A DNA stretch of 45,359 nucleotides from Halorubrum alkaliphilum (lineage in GTDB: Archaea; Halobacteriota; Halobacteria; Halobacteriales; Haloferacaceae): NCBI RefSeq assembly GCF_017873815.1, contig NZ_JAGGKQ010000022.1:1-45359 (forward strand), written 5' to 3'. The stretch's first letter is position 1. Each line of letters opens with the position of its first letter. The notes under the pieces are model-generated. The model ran no database searches and had not been told where the DNA came from. It saw only the letters and a program-made list of their open reading frames with translations. Made by a program: the position numbers and the translations under genes. This document shows, piece after piece, positions 1-8,700 of this stretch.

Positions 1-55
1 ATAATTCACCGTCGATGGTTATATCTTCTATAACCCCCCACCTCTCTTTTTTTTT

Positions 56-125
56 GGGGGGGGGGGGGGGGGGGGGGCCCGCCCCCCCCCCCCCCCCCCC
101 GCGGGGGGGGGGGGGCCCCCCCCCC
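56..125. repeat. Homopolymeric G/C tract
   Basis: After nine T come 22 G, CCC, G, 19 C, GCG-type steps, about 13 G and 10 C, so the block could fold into two pure G:C hairpins. It begins exactly where repeat copy 1 (130-201) should continue into its second hairpin. Such tracts are rare in haloarchaeal chromosomes. Either a G:C stem-forming variant of the repeat or an assembly/sequencing artefact is possible, and the sequence alone cannot decide. Confidence 0.8.
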
Positions 126-129
126 GCGA

Positions 130-201
130 CTCCCTCGCACCGTCGGTGAGCGCCGCAGCGCGGCGCTCACCGGGGCGCGCCGGCCGCATCGTTCTTTATA
201 A
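130..201 (-). repeat. Structured dispersed repeat, copy 1 (5' part)
   Basis: Read on the minus strand: a TATA-like TTATAAAG (194-201), a GGCGCGCC box (174-181), a 12-bp perfect hairpin (160-171 paired with 145-156, loop of three), and a GCGAGGGAG box (130-138). The same order and spacing occur in the copies at 11509 and 28320, but the stem sequence differs. Beyond 130 the element runs into the G/C tract. Two further TATATAAAC motifs lie at about 288-296 and 325-333 on the plus strand. The rest of the gap up to the end of nreA at 350 holds no gene I can support. Confidence 0.7.
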
Positions 202-349
202 GTAATCGTCCCAGCCGCTCGCAGTTGTATTAAATGCGATCTCGTCGCCGGCGATCTGATATACCCACTCCCGAGATCGCTCACGCGAGAGTATATAAAC
301 GAACGTTTCGCCCCTCAAGCAACGTATATAAACAATACAGTGGTCCCGC

Positions 350-1636
350 TTACGAGAACTCGGCGAGGTTCGCCTGTAGACCGGCCGCCATCGTCGACTT
401 CCGCCGGAGGCGACCGAGCGATATCGGGAGGTGATCGGCGACGCCCCGTACCGCCTCGCCGAATGTCTCGGCGGTGCCGTGCTCGTCTGAAAAGGCGTTT
501 CGGACGGCCTCGCGTACCTGCCAGACGCCGACGGGCCCCCAGTAGTCGTCGGAGACGTGTCGGCAGACGAGCGCCTTCGCCTGTCGCCCGCGGTCATCGA
601 GGTGTTCCAGCACGCCCAGCCGCGCGGCGTAGTACGCGCCCGCCGTCTCTTCGACGTAGCCGGTGCGCCCCTCCCGCCCCTCGCTCGCAGCCGCGAGGTA
701 GGTGCCGGCTTCGGGATCCGGGTTCCAGATCGAGCCCGGCGCTTTCAGCTCCACCAGCTCGTACTCCCAGTTTCCGGGGACGAGGACGACCCAGAAGGCG
801 TTGCCGAGGTACTCGTTACGATGGACTTCGATGGCGTCTATCGTCGGGTTCGACCGGATCGACCCCCGGAGGAACTGTCCGACCGTGTCGTCGACGGCGG
901 TAATCGACCACCGCGTGGGAACGAGTCGGCGGTTCGCCCCGCGTCCGAGCGCGCCCGCGGAGAGGATCGTGTTGATCTCGTACACGTCGAACCCGCGCCG
1001 GTAGAGGTAGGTCATCGCCCCCTCCGCGCGCCAGTCGTCGTCCTCCAGCGTCTTCTTCACCGGCCGCGGCACGTGCGGGTTCTCACCAAGCGCTGCGGTC
1101 CGAGCCGATGCCCGAGGGCCAGTGGGCGTCTTTACGTCCTCGACGCCGACCTCGAAGTCGAGGTCCGGCCGCCCGTCTAAGCCGATCTCGACATCGACCG
1201 GGCGGTCCGCAATTGCGACCTCGCGTTGGACGCCGAGCCACCCGTCCCACGCGTCGTGGACCCCGGCTCCGCCCCGCGCGCCGACGTCGTTCACGTCGAT
1301 TCCGCGGTTCGCGTTCAGCAGGCTCGTTCGGCGTTCAAACACGTCGCCGATGGAGACGCCCTCGTCGTACCACGCAGCCGATGTTCGGAAGGCAGCAGCA
1401 CGGTCCTCGCGCCCGACCGGGGAGAGCAACCCGGTCGAGACGCTCGGGTAGTTCGAGCGACCGACAAAGATCGACGGCGAGACGCTGCCGACGACCGCGT
1501 CGTCGGACACCTCCGCCTCGAAGCGCTGCTCGAAGGAGTCGAGGTGGTCGAGGATCCCGTAGTCCTTCTCGCGGGCGAGTCGCCGTCGCTCGGCGCGCTC
1601 GTTCGCCTCGAACGCCAGGTACTCGTCGAGCCGCAT
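350..1636 (-). CDS. nreA: DNA repair protein NreA
   Basis: Archaeal Nre family protein, 428 aa, close to the usual family length. In Haloferax NreA acts with UvrABC in repair of mitomycin-C-type damage and depends on PCNA; that role is transferred here by family. The last residues are QANLAEFS: Q421, L424 and F427 form a PCNA-interacting (PIP) motif at the extreme C-terminus, as known for this family. No N-terminal zinc-finger cysteines are present, as in the haloarchaeal NreA subtype. ATG start at 1636. It lies 92 bp downstream of tfb on the same strand, with an oligo-T tract between, so it may have its own promoter. Downstream lies repeat copy 1. Confidence 0.9.
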   Translation of the reverse strand: MRLDEYLAFEANERAERRRLAREKDYGILDHLDSFEQRFEAEVSDDAVVGSVSPSIFVGRSNYPSVSTGLLSPVGREDRAAAFRTSAAWYDEGVSIGDVFERRTSLLNANRGIDVNDVGARGGAGVHDAWDGWLGVQREVAIADRPVDVEIGLDGRPDLDFEVGVEDVKTPTGPRASARTAALGENPHVPRPVKKTLEDDDWRAEGAMTYLYRRGFDVYEINTILSAGALGRGANRRLVPTRWSITAVDDTVGQFLRGSIRSNPTIDAIEVHRNEYLGNAFWVVLVPGNWEYELVELKAPGSIWNPDPEAGTYLAAASEGREGRTGYVEETAGAYYAARLGVLEHLDDRGRQAKALVCRHVSDDYWGPVGVWQVREAVRNAFSDEHGTAETFGEAVRGVADHLPISLGRLRRKSTMAAGLQANLAEFS

Positions 1637-1692
1637 TCGATCGGTCGTTGGCGGCGGCGCGGCTTGAACGTTGCTCGTGGGGTCGGAGTGAG

Positions 1693-1698
1693 AAAAAA
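1693..1698 (-). terminator. Oligo-T tract after tfb
   Basis: Six T on the minus strand about 31 nt after the tfb stop codon. Archaeal termination commonly uses such U-runs without a hairpin. The call rests on position and composition only. Confidence 0.35.
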
Positions 1699-1728
1699 CG
1701 AGGAGGCCGGAACGGCGCGCGGGCCGAG

Positions 1729-2745
1729 CTACGCGTGAATGCCCATCGCCTCGATCTGTTCCTGATACCGGTTGCGGATGGTGACTTCGGTCACCTGCGC
1801 GACATCGGCGACCTCGCGTTGGGTCTTCTTCTCGTTACAGAGCAGGGAGGCGGCGTAGATCGCGGCCGCCGCGTAGCCGGTCGGGGACTTTCCCGAGAGC
1901 AGCCCCTTCTCGGCAGTGGTCTCGATGATCTCGTTGGCTTTCCCCTGTACCTCCTCGCTCAGGTCGAGTTCCGAGGAGAACCGGGGGACGTACTTCTTCG
2001 GGTCCACCGGTCGCATCTCCAGGCCGAGCTCCTGTGAGATGTAGCGGTACGTGCGGCCGATCTCCTTGCGTTCGACCCGCGAGACGTCGGATATCTCCTC
2101 TAAAGACCGGGGGATCCCTTCTTTGCGACAGGCGGCGTACAGGGCGGCGGTGGAGACGCCCTCGATCGAGCGTCCCCGGATCAGGTCTTCAGAGAGTGCG
2201 CGTCGATAAATGACGGAGGCGACCTCCCGCACTGATCGGGGGACGCCCAGCGCGCTCGCCATGCGGTCAATCTCCGAGAGCGCGAACTGGAGGTTCCGCT
2301 CGCCCGCGTCTTTCGTCCGGATCCGCTCCTGCCATTTCCGCAATCGATGCATCTGCGAGCGCTTCTTCGACGATATCGAGCGCCCGTAGGCGTCCTTGTC
2401 CTTCCAGTCGATCGTCGTCGTCAGCCCCTTGTCGTGCATCGTCTTCGTCGTCGGCGCGCCGACGCGGGACTTCGACTGCCGCTCGGAGTGGTTGAACGCG
2501 CGCCACTCCGGACCGGGATCGATCTGTTCCTCCTCGATGATGAGCCCGGTCTCCTCGTGTATCAGTTCGCCGTCGGCCGTCCGGGTGAGCTCCGCCGGAT
2601 CGAGGTCCTCGGCGTCCAGCTCCTCGGCGTCCAGATCGTCGATATCCAACTCCGCTAGCTCGTCACCCCCGGATCCGGTCCCGTCCTCGTCCTCGTCCCG
2701 CGTGCGCTGCCGGTCGTGATCCCGTTGCCGGGTTGGCCGTGTCAT
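1729..2745 (-). CDS. tfb: Transcription initiation factor IIB paralogue lacking zinc-ribbon cysteines
   Basis: TFB recruits RNA polymerase to TBP-bound promoters; haloarchaea encode several paralogues. The B-reader/linker region (from GPEWRAF, about residue 77) and the two cyclin folds (roughly 130-220 and 230-325) look intact. The N-terminal zinc ribbon is degenerate. Where paralogues read GELVC..CGLV, this one reads GELIH (59-63) then EETGLI (64-69), and the first CxxC is absent. In its place are four DxxxL pentads (residues 34-53), encoded by a 15-bp tandem repeat at 2587-2646. The only cysteines are in the cyclin folds. The basic start MTRPTRQR matches TFB family starts, so the ATG at 2745 is preferred. 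It may be a promoter-specific factor or a TFB that binds DNA and TBP but recruits polymerase poorly; both are inference. Confidence 0.93.
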   Translation of the reverse strand: MTRPTRQRDHDRQRTRDEDEDGTGSGGDELAELDIDDLDAEELDAEDLDPAELTRTADGELIHEETGLIIEEEQIDPGPEWRAFNHSERQSKSRVGAPTTKTMHDKGLTTTIDWKDKDAYGRSISSKKRSQMHRLRKWQERIRTKDAGERNLQFALSEIDRMASALGVPRSVREVASVIYRRALSEDLIRGRSIEGVSTAALYAACRKEGIPRSLEEISDVSRVERKEIGRTYRYISQELGLEMRPVDPKKYVPRFSSELDLSEEVQGKANEIIETTAEKGLLSGKSPTGYAAAAIYAASLLCNEKKTQREVADVAQVTEVTIRNRYQEQIEAMGIHA

Positions 2746-3114
2746 CGCATTTATATACTAAGCCGACCGACTGACTTAAAAGTTCGTGAGGTTCGGGGAT
2801 CGAGCCGAGTTAGTGAGGGAAGCGCTCGACGACGGAGTGCGTATGAGCAAAACCGAACGCCTCGTCCGGTAATTTCACCTGACCAGCAACACCACTCCAT
2901 CAGTTATAAGCAACCAACACAATACGGTAGGAGACCTACTCCCGGAGTCGCGCAAAGAGGAGTTCTCATCTGGTTCGTTCACGACGGGATTCACGTCGCT
3001 CGACGAAACCACGCCACCGATCCGTCCGTCATCCGATCGATCGTTCGTGATCGTATCGTGCGCTCACGGGCGTTTCAGGGCTATTAAACCGCTGGTCGAC
3101 GTAGGTGGAGAACG
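2746..3114. other. Intergenic region between divergent tfb and acd
   Basis: No supported gene. It holds the tfb promoter elements, a plus-strand TTATAAG at 2904-2910, a small hairpin (GTAGG/CCTAC near 2937-2950), and a TATTAAAC-like box near 3082-3089 that is about 29 nt from the acd start. GGTGGAG at 3104-3110 is a plausible Shine-Dalgarno for acd. Open frames through the gap have no recognisable content. Confidence 0.5.
2749..2757 (-). promoter_or_regulatory. TATA-like box next to the tfb start codon
   Basis: TATATAAAT on the minus strand ends only about four nt before the tfb ATG. That is too close to place a transcription start upstream of this ATG, which needs about 25 nt. A second T/A-rich box, TTTTAA near 2775-2780, is better placed (about 33 nt upstream). 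Confidence 0.4.
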
Positions 3115-5226
3115 ATGGGTACGCTCAACGAGCTGTTCGACCCGGATCGGGTCGCGGTCGTCGGCGCAACGACTCGCGAGGGCGCGGTCGGCCGTGCCGT
3201 CACGTCGAACCTCCTCGAGGACTTCGACGGCGACACGGTGCCCGTCAACCCGAACTACGACGAGGTGCTCGGTCTCCCGTGTGTCGATGGGATCGACGAC
3301 GCAGACGCCGACGTCGCCGTGATCGTCGTCCCCCCCTCGATCGTGTTGGACGCGATCGAGGCGTGCGGGGAGGCGGGCGTCCGCAACGTCGTCGTGATCA
3401 CCGCGGGGTTCGGCGAGACGGGCGAGGACGGCGCGACCCGCGAGCATCGCCTTGCGGAGATAGCCGACGAGTACGAGCTGAACCTCGTCGGCCCCAACAG
3501 CCTCGGGATCATGTCGACGCCGTCCGGCATGAACGCCACCTTCGGCCCCGAGAACGCGCTCCCCGGCGGACTCTCCTTTATGAGTCAGTCGGGGGCGTTC
3601 GTCACGGCGGTGCTCGACTGGGCCAACGACAACGGCGTCGGGTTCAAAGACGTCGTGTCGCTCGGTAACAAGGCGGTCCTCGACGAGACCGACTTCGTCG
3701 ACCACTGGGGCGACGACGAGGAGACCGACGTGATCATCGGCTACCTCGAAGGGATCGAGGACGGCCGTGAGTTCATCGAGACCGCCCGCGAAACCGCGCA
3801 GGACACCCCGATCGTGGCCGTGAAGTCCGGGCGCACGAGCGCGGGCGCACAGGCCGCCTCTTCACACACCGGCACGCTCGCCGGCTCCGAGAAGGCGTAC
3901 GAGGCGGGGCTCGATCAGGCCGGCGTCATCCGCGCGGAGTCCGTCGACGAACTGTTCGACGCCGCCGGCATCCTCGGCAGCCAGCCGCTACCCGACACCG
4001 ACAGCGTCGCCATCGTCACGAACGCCGGCGGCCCGGGCGTGATGGCGACCGACGCGGTCGGCGACACGGGTCTCGACATGGCGTCGTTCGACGACGACAC
4101 GACGGCGGCGCTCCGCGAGTCGATGCCCGACGAGGCGAACATCCACAATCCCGTCGACGTGATCGGCGACGCCGATGTCGAACGGTTCCGCGAGGCGTTG
4201 GAGATCACCGTCGAGGACGACGGGGTCGGAGCCGCGCTCGTCCTTGCCGCGCCGACCGCGACGATCGACTTCGACGAACTCGCCGACGCGATCCTCGACG
4301 TGAGCGAGGAGATGGACGCTCCCGTCGCCGCCTGTCTGATGGGCGGCGACAGGACTCGGGAGCCGAAACAGCGGCTGCAGGCGAGAGGGATCCCCTGTTA
4401 CTTCGACCCCGCACGCGGGATCGAGAGCCTCGCGACGCTCGCGGAGTATCGCGACATCAAGGCGCGCGAGTACGCCGAACCGATGTCGTTCGACATCGAC
4501 CGCGAGCGCGCCCACGAGATCCTCTCGTCGGTCCGCGACCGCGACGACAATCGCCTCGGCGTCGAGGCGATGGAGCTACTCGACGCGTACGGCATCCCGA
4601 CGCCTGCCGGCGAGATTGTCGATTCCCCGGCACGTGCGGCCGAGGTCGCAGCCGGCATCGACGGTGGCGTCGTGATGAAGATCGTCTCGCCGGACATCCT
4701 ACATAAATCCGACATCGGTGGCGTCGCCGTCGACATCGACGATTCGGACGTCGCCGACACCTACGAGGATCTCATCACGCGCGCACGCAACTACCAGCCG
4801 GACGCGACGATCCTCGGCGTACAGGTGCAGGAGATGGTCGATCTCGACGCCGGCGTCGAGACGATCGTCGGCATGAATCGCGACCCGCAGTTCGGGCCGC
4901 TCCTGATGTTCGGGCTCGGCGGGATCTTCGTGGAGGTGATGGAGGACACCACCTTCCGCGTCGCTCCCGTCTCCGAGCCCGAGGCCCGTGAGATGACCGA
5001 GGAGATCCAGTCGGCACCGCTGTTACGGGGCGCCCGTGGACGTGATCCGGTCGATATCGACGCGGTCATCGGCACGATCGGCCGGCTCTCACAGCTCGTC
5101 ACCGACTTCCCCGCGATCATGGAACTCGACATCAACCCGCTCGTCGCACTGCCCGACGCCGACGGGGCGAACGCCGCCGCCGTCGACGTCCGACTCACCG
5201 TCGACCCAGAGGAACTCGACCAATGA
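3115..5226 (+). CDS. acd: Acetate-CoA ligase (ADP-forming), fused alpha-beta
   Basis: Converts acetyl-CoA (or other acyl-CoA), ADP and phosphate to acid, CoA and ATP; it is the main ATP-forming acetate-producing enzyme of haloarchaea and is cytoplasmic. The 703-residue chain has the fused architecture: CoA-binding Rossmann domain (about 1-130), succinyl-CoA-ligase-like domains with the phospho-histidine motif SSHTGTLAG (H251), then an ATP-grasp half (about 470-700) with the second conserved histidine in LHKSDIGG. Start ATG at 3115 has GGTGGAG at 3104-3110 and a TATA-like box about 29 nt upstream. It overlaps the next gene by four bases (ATGA), so the two are probably translationally coupled. 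Acyl specificity cannot be read from sequence. Confidence 0.94.
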   Translation: MGTLNELFDPDRVAVVGATTREGAVGRAVTSNLLEDFDGDTVPVNPNYDEVLGLPCVDGIDDADADVAVIVVPPSIVLDAIEACGEAGVRNVVVITAGFGETGEDGATREHRLAEIADEYELNLVGPNSLGIMSTPSGMNATFGPENALPGGLSFMSQSGAFVTAVLDWANDNGVGFKDVVSLGNKAVLDETDFVDHWGDDEETDVIIGYLEGIEDGREFIETARETAQDTPIVAVKSGRTSAGAQAASSHTGTLAGSEKAYEAGLDQAGVIRAESVDELFDAAGILGSQPLPDTDSVAIVTNAGGPGVMATDAVGDTGLDMASFDDDTTAALRESMPDEANIHNPVDVIGDADVERFREALEITVEDDGVGAALVLAAPTATIDFDELADAILDVSEEMDAPVAACLMGGDRTREPKQRLQARGIPCYFDPARGIESLATLAEYRDIKAREYAEPMSFDIDRERAHEILSSVRDRDDNRLGVEAMELLDAYGIPTPAGEIVDSPARAAEVAAGIDGGVVMKIVSPDILHKSDIGGVAVDIDDSDVADTYEDLITRARNYQPDATILGVQVQEMVDLDAGVETIVGMNRDPQFGPLLMFGLGGIFVEVMEDTTFRVAPVSEPEAREMTEEIQSAPLLRGARGRDPVDIDAVIGTIGRLSQLVTDFPAIMELDINPLVALPDADGANAAAVDVRLTVDPEELDQ

Positions 5227-6281
5227 CAGACACCACCACACTCGTCACCGCGACCGGAGAAGGGGCCGGAAAGACAGCGATCACCATCGCGCTCGCGCGG
5301 CTCGCCGCCGACCGCGGCGGGAGCGTCGGCTACATGAAACCCAAGGGCACCCGGCTCCAGTCGAACGTCGGCAAGACGCTCGACCAGGACCCGATGCTCG
5401 CCCGCGAGACGCTCGGGCTCGACGCCGAGATACACCAGATGGAGCCCGTCGTCTACTCACCGACGTTCATCGAGGGCGCGATCCGCGGCACCGAGGACGT
5501 CGAGACGCTCCACGACCGGGTGCGCGAGGAGTTCGACGCGCTCGCCGCCGACCGCGACCACATGTTCGTTGAAGGGGGCGGAGACTGGACCACCGGCGGG
5601 GTCGTCGATCTGACCGACGTGGATGTGGCCGAACTGCTCGACGCTCGCGTCGTCCTCGTGGCCGACTACGAGACGGCGGGCGACCTCGACGACGTGCTCG
5701 CGGCCGCCGATGCGTTCGGCGACCGTCTCGCCGGCGTCGTGTTCAACAAAGTGTCGGACGCCGCGTTCGACTCGCTGGATCAGGACGGGATCCCGTTCCT
5801 CGAATCGTCCGGGATCCCCGTGTTCGGGGCGCTCCCACACGAGAAGGAGCTCGCCGGCGTCACAGTCGGCGATCTGGCCGACGAACTCGGTGCGGACCTG
5901 CTGACGGACGCGCCGACCGACGCGTTCGTCGAGCGCTTCCTCGTCGGCGCGATGGGCGGCGACGAGGCGCTCCGTCACTTCCGTCGCGCCCGCGACGCCG
6001 TCGTCATTACTGGCGGAGACCGTGCCGACGTCCAGACGGCCGCGCTCGAGGCCTCCGGCGTGAAGTGTCTCGTCCTGACGGGCGGACACCGACCGTCGGG
6101 CGCGGTGCTCGGCAAGGCCGCCGAGGCCGGGAAGGCCGTTATCGCGGTGAACACGGACACGGTCACCGCGCTCGACCGCGTCGAGGGGATCATAAGCGGC
6201 GGCCGAACCCGAGATCGGCGGACGGTCGACCACATGGCTGACCTGCTCACCGCCCACGCCGACGTCGACGCGCTGATCTGA
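5223..6281 (+). CDS. Pta N-terminal-like protein (P-loop plus DRTGG domain)
   Basis: 352 aa. The N-terminal half is a BioD/CobB-like P-loop fold with Walker A GEGAGKT (residues 12-18); the C-terminal third resembles the DRTGG domain. Together these match the regulatory N-terminal part of long bacterial phosphotransacetylases, but the catalytic PTA_PTB domain is absent, so it should not make acetyl phosphate by itself. It overlaps acd by four bases, which links it to acetyl-CoA/acetate metabolism, perhaps as a sensor or regulator of the ligase (inference). A dethiobiotin synthetase reading is less likely because of the C-terminal domain and the neighbour. Confidence 0.8.
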   Translation: MTDTTTLVTATGEGAGKTAITIALARLAADRGGSVGYMKPKGTRLQSNVGKTLDQDPMLARETLGLDAEIHQMEPVVYSPTFIEGAIRGTEDVETLHDRVREEFDALAADRDHMFVEGGGDWTTGGVVDLTDVDVAELLDARVVLVADYETAGDLDDVLAAADAFGDRLAGVVFNKVSDAAFDSLDQDGIPFLESSGIPVFGALPHEKELAGVTVGDLADELGADLLTDAPTDAFVERFLVGAMGGDEALRHFRRARDAVVITGGDRADVQTAALEASGVKCLVLTGGHRPSGAVLGKAAEAGKAVIAVNTDTVTALDRVEGIISGGRTRDRRTVDHMADLLTAHADVDALI

Positions 6282-6384
6282 AACGAACGGGTCGCGATCG
6301 GCGGTCGTGAACGAGACCCGATCACCCCCGTCGCGCGCGAACGTCTGACGTACTGTTTTCAGGGAGGGACACGAAGGAGACGAC

Positions 6385-7416
6385 ATGACTAGTCTCTCGG
6401 AGACGTACGGGGGGACGGGACGCTCCGAGGTCGACCCACGCCGGCTGTCGATCGGTGCGGGGCTGTTCGTCGGCGGGGCGCTGTTTCTCGTCGCGGGGAT
6501 CCTCGCTGCCGCGGAGGTACTCGTTCCGAGCGGCTACAGCTCCGGTGCCGCGCGTCGACTCGGCGGGATCCTCGGCGGTCTCGGCGTCCCGCTGTTGTTG
6601 CTCGGCGTGATGACCGTCCTGCCGGTCGACCGCCGAACGCGCGCAGCGGCGATCGTCGGCGCGGCGATCATGGCACTCGGCGTGGCGGTGTTCTCACAGG
6701 CGTATCCACACCACTGGGTGAACGGTCCGAGCCCGGAGCTCGTGGACCTCACGCTCCCGACGGCCGGGATCTACTTTCTGGGGGCCGCGACGACGATGTG
6801 GTGCGTGTTCGTCGGCGTCGCCAACTTCAAGACGCGCAACGACCCCGGTGGCACGGTGACGATGGAGGTGACTCACAAGGGCGAGACGAAGATCATCGAG
6901 GTCGAGCGCGATCAGATCGGGAGCCGCGGCGGCGTCGGTCTCCTCGGCAGTACCCCGAACGGGGATGTCGAGACGCAGACGAACCGTTCGGGCGAGGACG
7001 CGCCGTCGCCGACCGCCAACGGGGCCAGCGTGAGCGGGCCGTCCGCGACCGGACGGAACACGGACGGACGGAACACAGGAAGCCGCGTCGGGACCGGTCC
7101 GCCCGGCGTCAGCGACGGCGGCGACACGGCGACGGCGGAGATCACCTCCCCGATCGACGAGCGCGGGTCCGATGAGCCCTCGGGGCCCGACACGATCCCC
7201 TCCGGGCCGTCCCGGTCTGGACCGGCCGGATCGGGTCCGTCCACGCCGGGCACGGACGAGACCGCGGCCGCCCGCGACGGTCCCGGCGACACCTACTGCG
7301 GGAACTGCGCGGAGTTCGATTACGTCCGGACCGATGACGGAATGCGCCCGTACTGTGGCCACTACGACGAGTTGATGGACGACATGGACGCCTGCGACGA
7401 GTGGACGCCGCGATAG
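6385..7416 (+). CDS. Haloarchaeal membrane protein with C-terminal cysteine cluster (DUF7139-like)
   Basis: 343 aa. Four hydrophobic segments lie in roughly residues 22-150, followed by a soluble stretch with MEVTHKGETK-like sequence. A long low-complexity Ser/Gly/Pro/Thr linker (about 190-300) follows, and then a compact tail with C305, C308, C324 and C337 that could bind a metal such as zinc. The pattern fits a haloarchaeal DUF family; its function is unknown. It starts 103 bp after the Pta-like gene on the same strand, and the next gene is convergent. The tail is probably cytoplasmic given the reducing cysteines, which is inference. Confidence 0.8.
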   Translation: MTSLSETYGGTGRSEVDPRRLSIGAGLFVGGALFLVAGILAAAEVLVPSGYSSGAARRLGGILGGLGVPLLLLGVMTVLPVDRRTRAAAIVGAAIMALGVAVFSQAYPHHWVNGPSPELVDLTLPTAGIYFLGAATTMWCVFVGVANFKTRNDPGGTVTMEVTHKGETKIIEVERDQIGSRGGVGLLGSTPNGDVETQTNRSGEDAPSPTANGASVSGPSATGRNTDGRNTGSRVGTGPPGVSDGGDTATAEITSPIDERGSDEPSGPDTIPSGPSRSGPAGSGPSTPGTDETAAARDGPGDTYCGNCAEFDYVRTDDGMRPYCGHYDELMDDMDACDEWTPR

Positions 7417-7510
7417 ACTGAAACCACACGCTCGACTCGATCCCTCTTCTGTCGGGTCCGTCTCACGCCGAGCCCGTCGCATGTCCGACCGCTCTCACGC
7501 CGCGTCCGTC

Positions 7511-8620
7511 TCACGCCGGATCCGCCGACGGGATCTGGGACTCAGCGATCGCGAAGGCGAGCGTGCTCAACACGCCGATGAGCGTTCCGGCCGCCAGCGC
7601 CAGCGCCAGATCCCCGAGTTCCAGCGGCGTGACGCCCGGTGCTGCCGGGAGGAAGAACCCGGACACCGCGTACAACACGATCGCGATGGCGACGACGTAA
7701 AACGGCGCGTTGAGGTACCGCCACCGGAACCGCCCGGCGAGGTACTCGTCCGTGATCTGACCGAGACTGGAGGTGACCCCGGCGACCGCGAGCCACTGGA
7801 CGAACCCGTGGACGAACGCGGCCAGCGTCGCTCCGGTCGGCAGCGCCCCGTCATGGACGCCGCGGACCGCGTCGATGGTGTCGGTACCCTGAACCACGCC
7901 GACGACGAGGAGCGCGAGCGCGACGACGTAGGTGATGAGCGTCACTCGTCCGGCGTAGAGGACGTTTCGGACGCTTTCGGCGGCTCCATCGACCGTCTCC
8001 TCTAGTCCGAGCCCGCGGAACAGCGAGTAGAGGCCGACCGCCCCGGAGATGATCCCGAGGACGGCCGCGCCGGCGACGTCGAAGAGGTTCGCGACGACGA
8101 CGAGGGGATAGATGAGAAGCAGGATCCCCAGCGGAACGAGTATCGTTCCGCGGGTCTCGGGATCCGCGAGCACCTGCTTGATCGTGTAGTACATCGATTC
8201 GAGGTCCTGTGCCTGCCTGACGACGACGCGACGCACGCCGTCGATCGGCATCCGCGAGCGGATCACGGGGAGAACGGACTCGTCCTGTGCGCCGTCGGTG
8301 ATCACGATGGCGGATATCTCCTCGCCGGTGGAGAGCTCGGCGAGGACGCGGTCGATCTCCGCACCGACCGCGCGGTTCGCCTTGATATCCGATCCCTCGA
8401 CGCCGGTCACGGCGGCGACCTCGACCGCCTCGCCCGCCGCGGCCAACTCGTCGTGAACCGTCACGCCCTGAAACAGCACGTTGACGTCGGAGTCCTCCGG
8501 GTCAGCGGTCGCGAGCGCGACCGCGGCCTCGGTGACATCGTCGGCCCCGATCACGGGGGTCGGGATCCCCGTCTTGCGGCCGAGGTCGTCGTCGAGGTCG
8601 ACACAGAGGACGAGCAGCAT
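7511..8620 (-). CDS. DUF373 family membrane protein
   Basis: 369 aa archaeal DUF373 protein. The first about 155 residues form an alternating beta/alpha soluble domain starting LLVLCVDLDDDLGRKTG, with conserved acidic residues and an AIVITDGAQDE motif. The rest is hydrophobic with about seven predicted membrane segments. Function is unknown. The ATG at 8620 is the first in frame and begins directly with the conserved domain. It converges with the gene ending at 7416. The short gap between them carries three copies of TCTCACGCCG-like sequence (7461, 7493, 7509). The upstream lipoprotein gene is on the same strand, 80 bp away. Confidence 0.88.
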   Translation of the reverse strand: MLLVLCVDLDDDLGRKTGIPTPVIGADDVTEAAVALATADPEDSDVNVLFQGVTVHDELAAAGEAVEVAAVTGVEGSDIKANRAVGAEIDRVLAELSTGEEISAIVITDGAQDESVLPVIRSRMPIDGVRRVVVRQAQDLESMYYTIKQVLADPETRGTILVPLGILLLIYPLVVVANLFDVAGAAVLGIISGAVGLYSLFRGLGLEETVDGAAESVRNVLYAGRVTLITYVVALALLVVGVVQGTDTIDAVRGVHDGALPTGATLAAFVHGFVQWLAVAGVTSSLGQITDEYLAGRFRWRYLNAPFYVVAIAIVLYAVSGFFLPAAPGVTPLELGDLALALAAGTLIGVLSTLAFAIAESQIPSADPA

Positions 8621-8700
8621 CGATCGGACGTATGCGAGGGGCCGGCATATGTTTTCGGCTCCCCGTCGGGGTCGACCGGCGAGGGACGTTCGCCGGAGGA

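Noticed and set aside
5223-6281. Dethiobiotin synthetase (BioD) identity
   Set aside because: The P-loop domain is BioD-like, but the DRTGG-like domain and coupling to acd fit the phosphotransacetylase N-terminal family.
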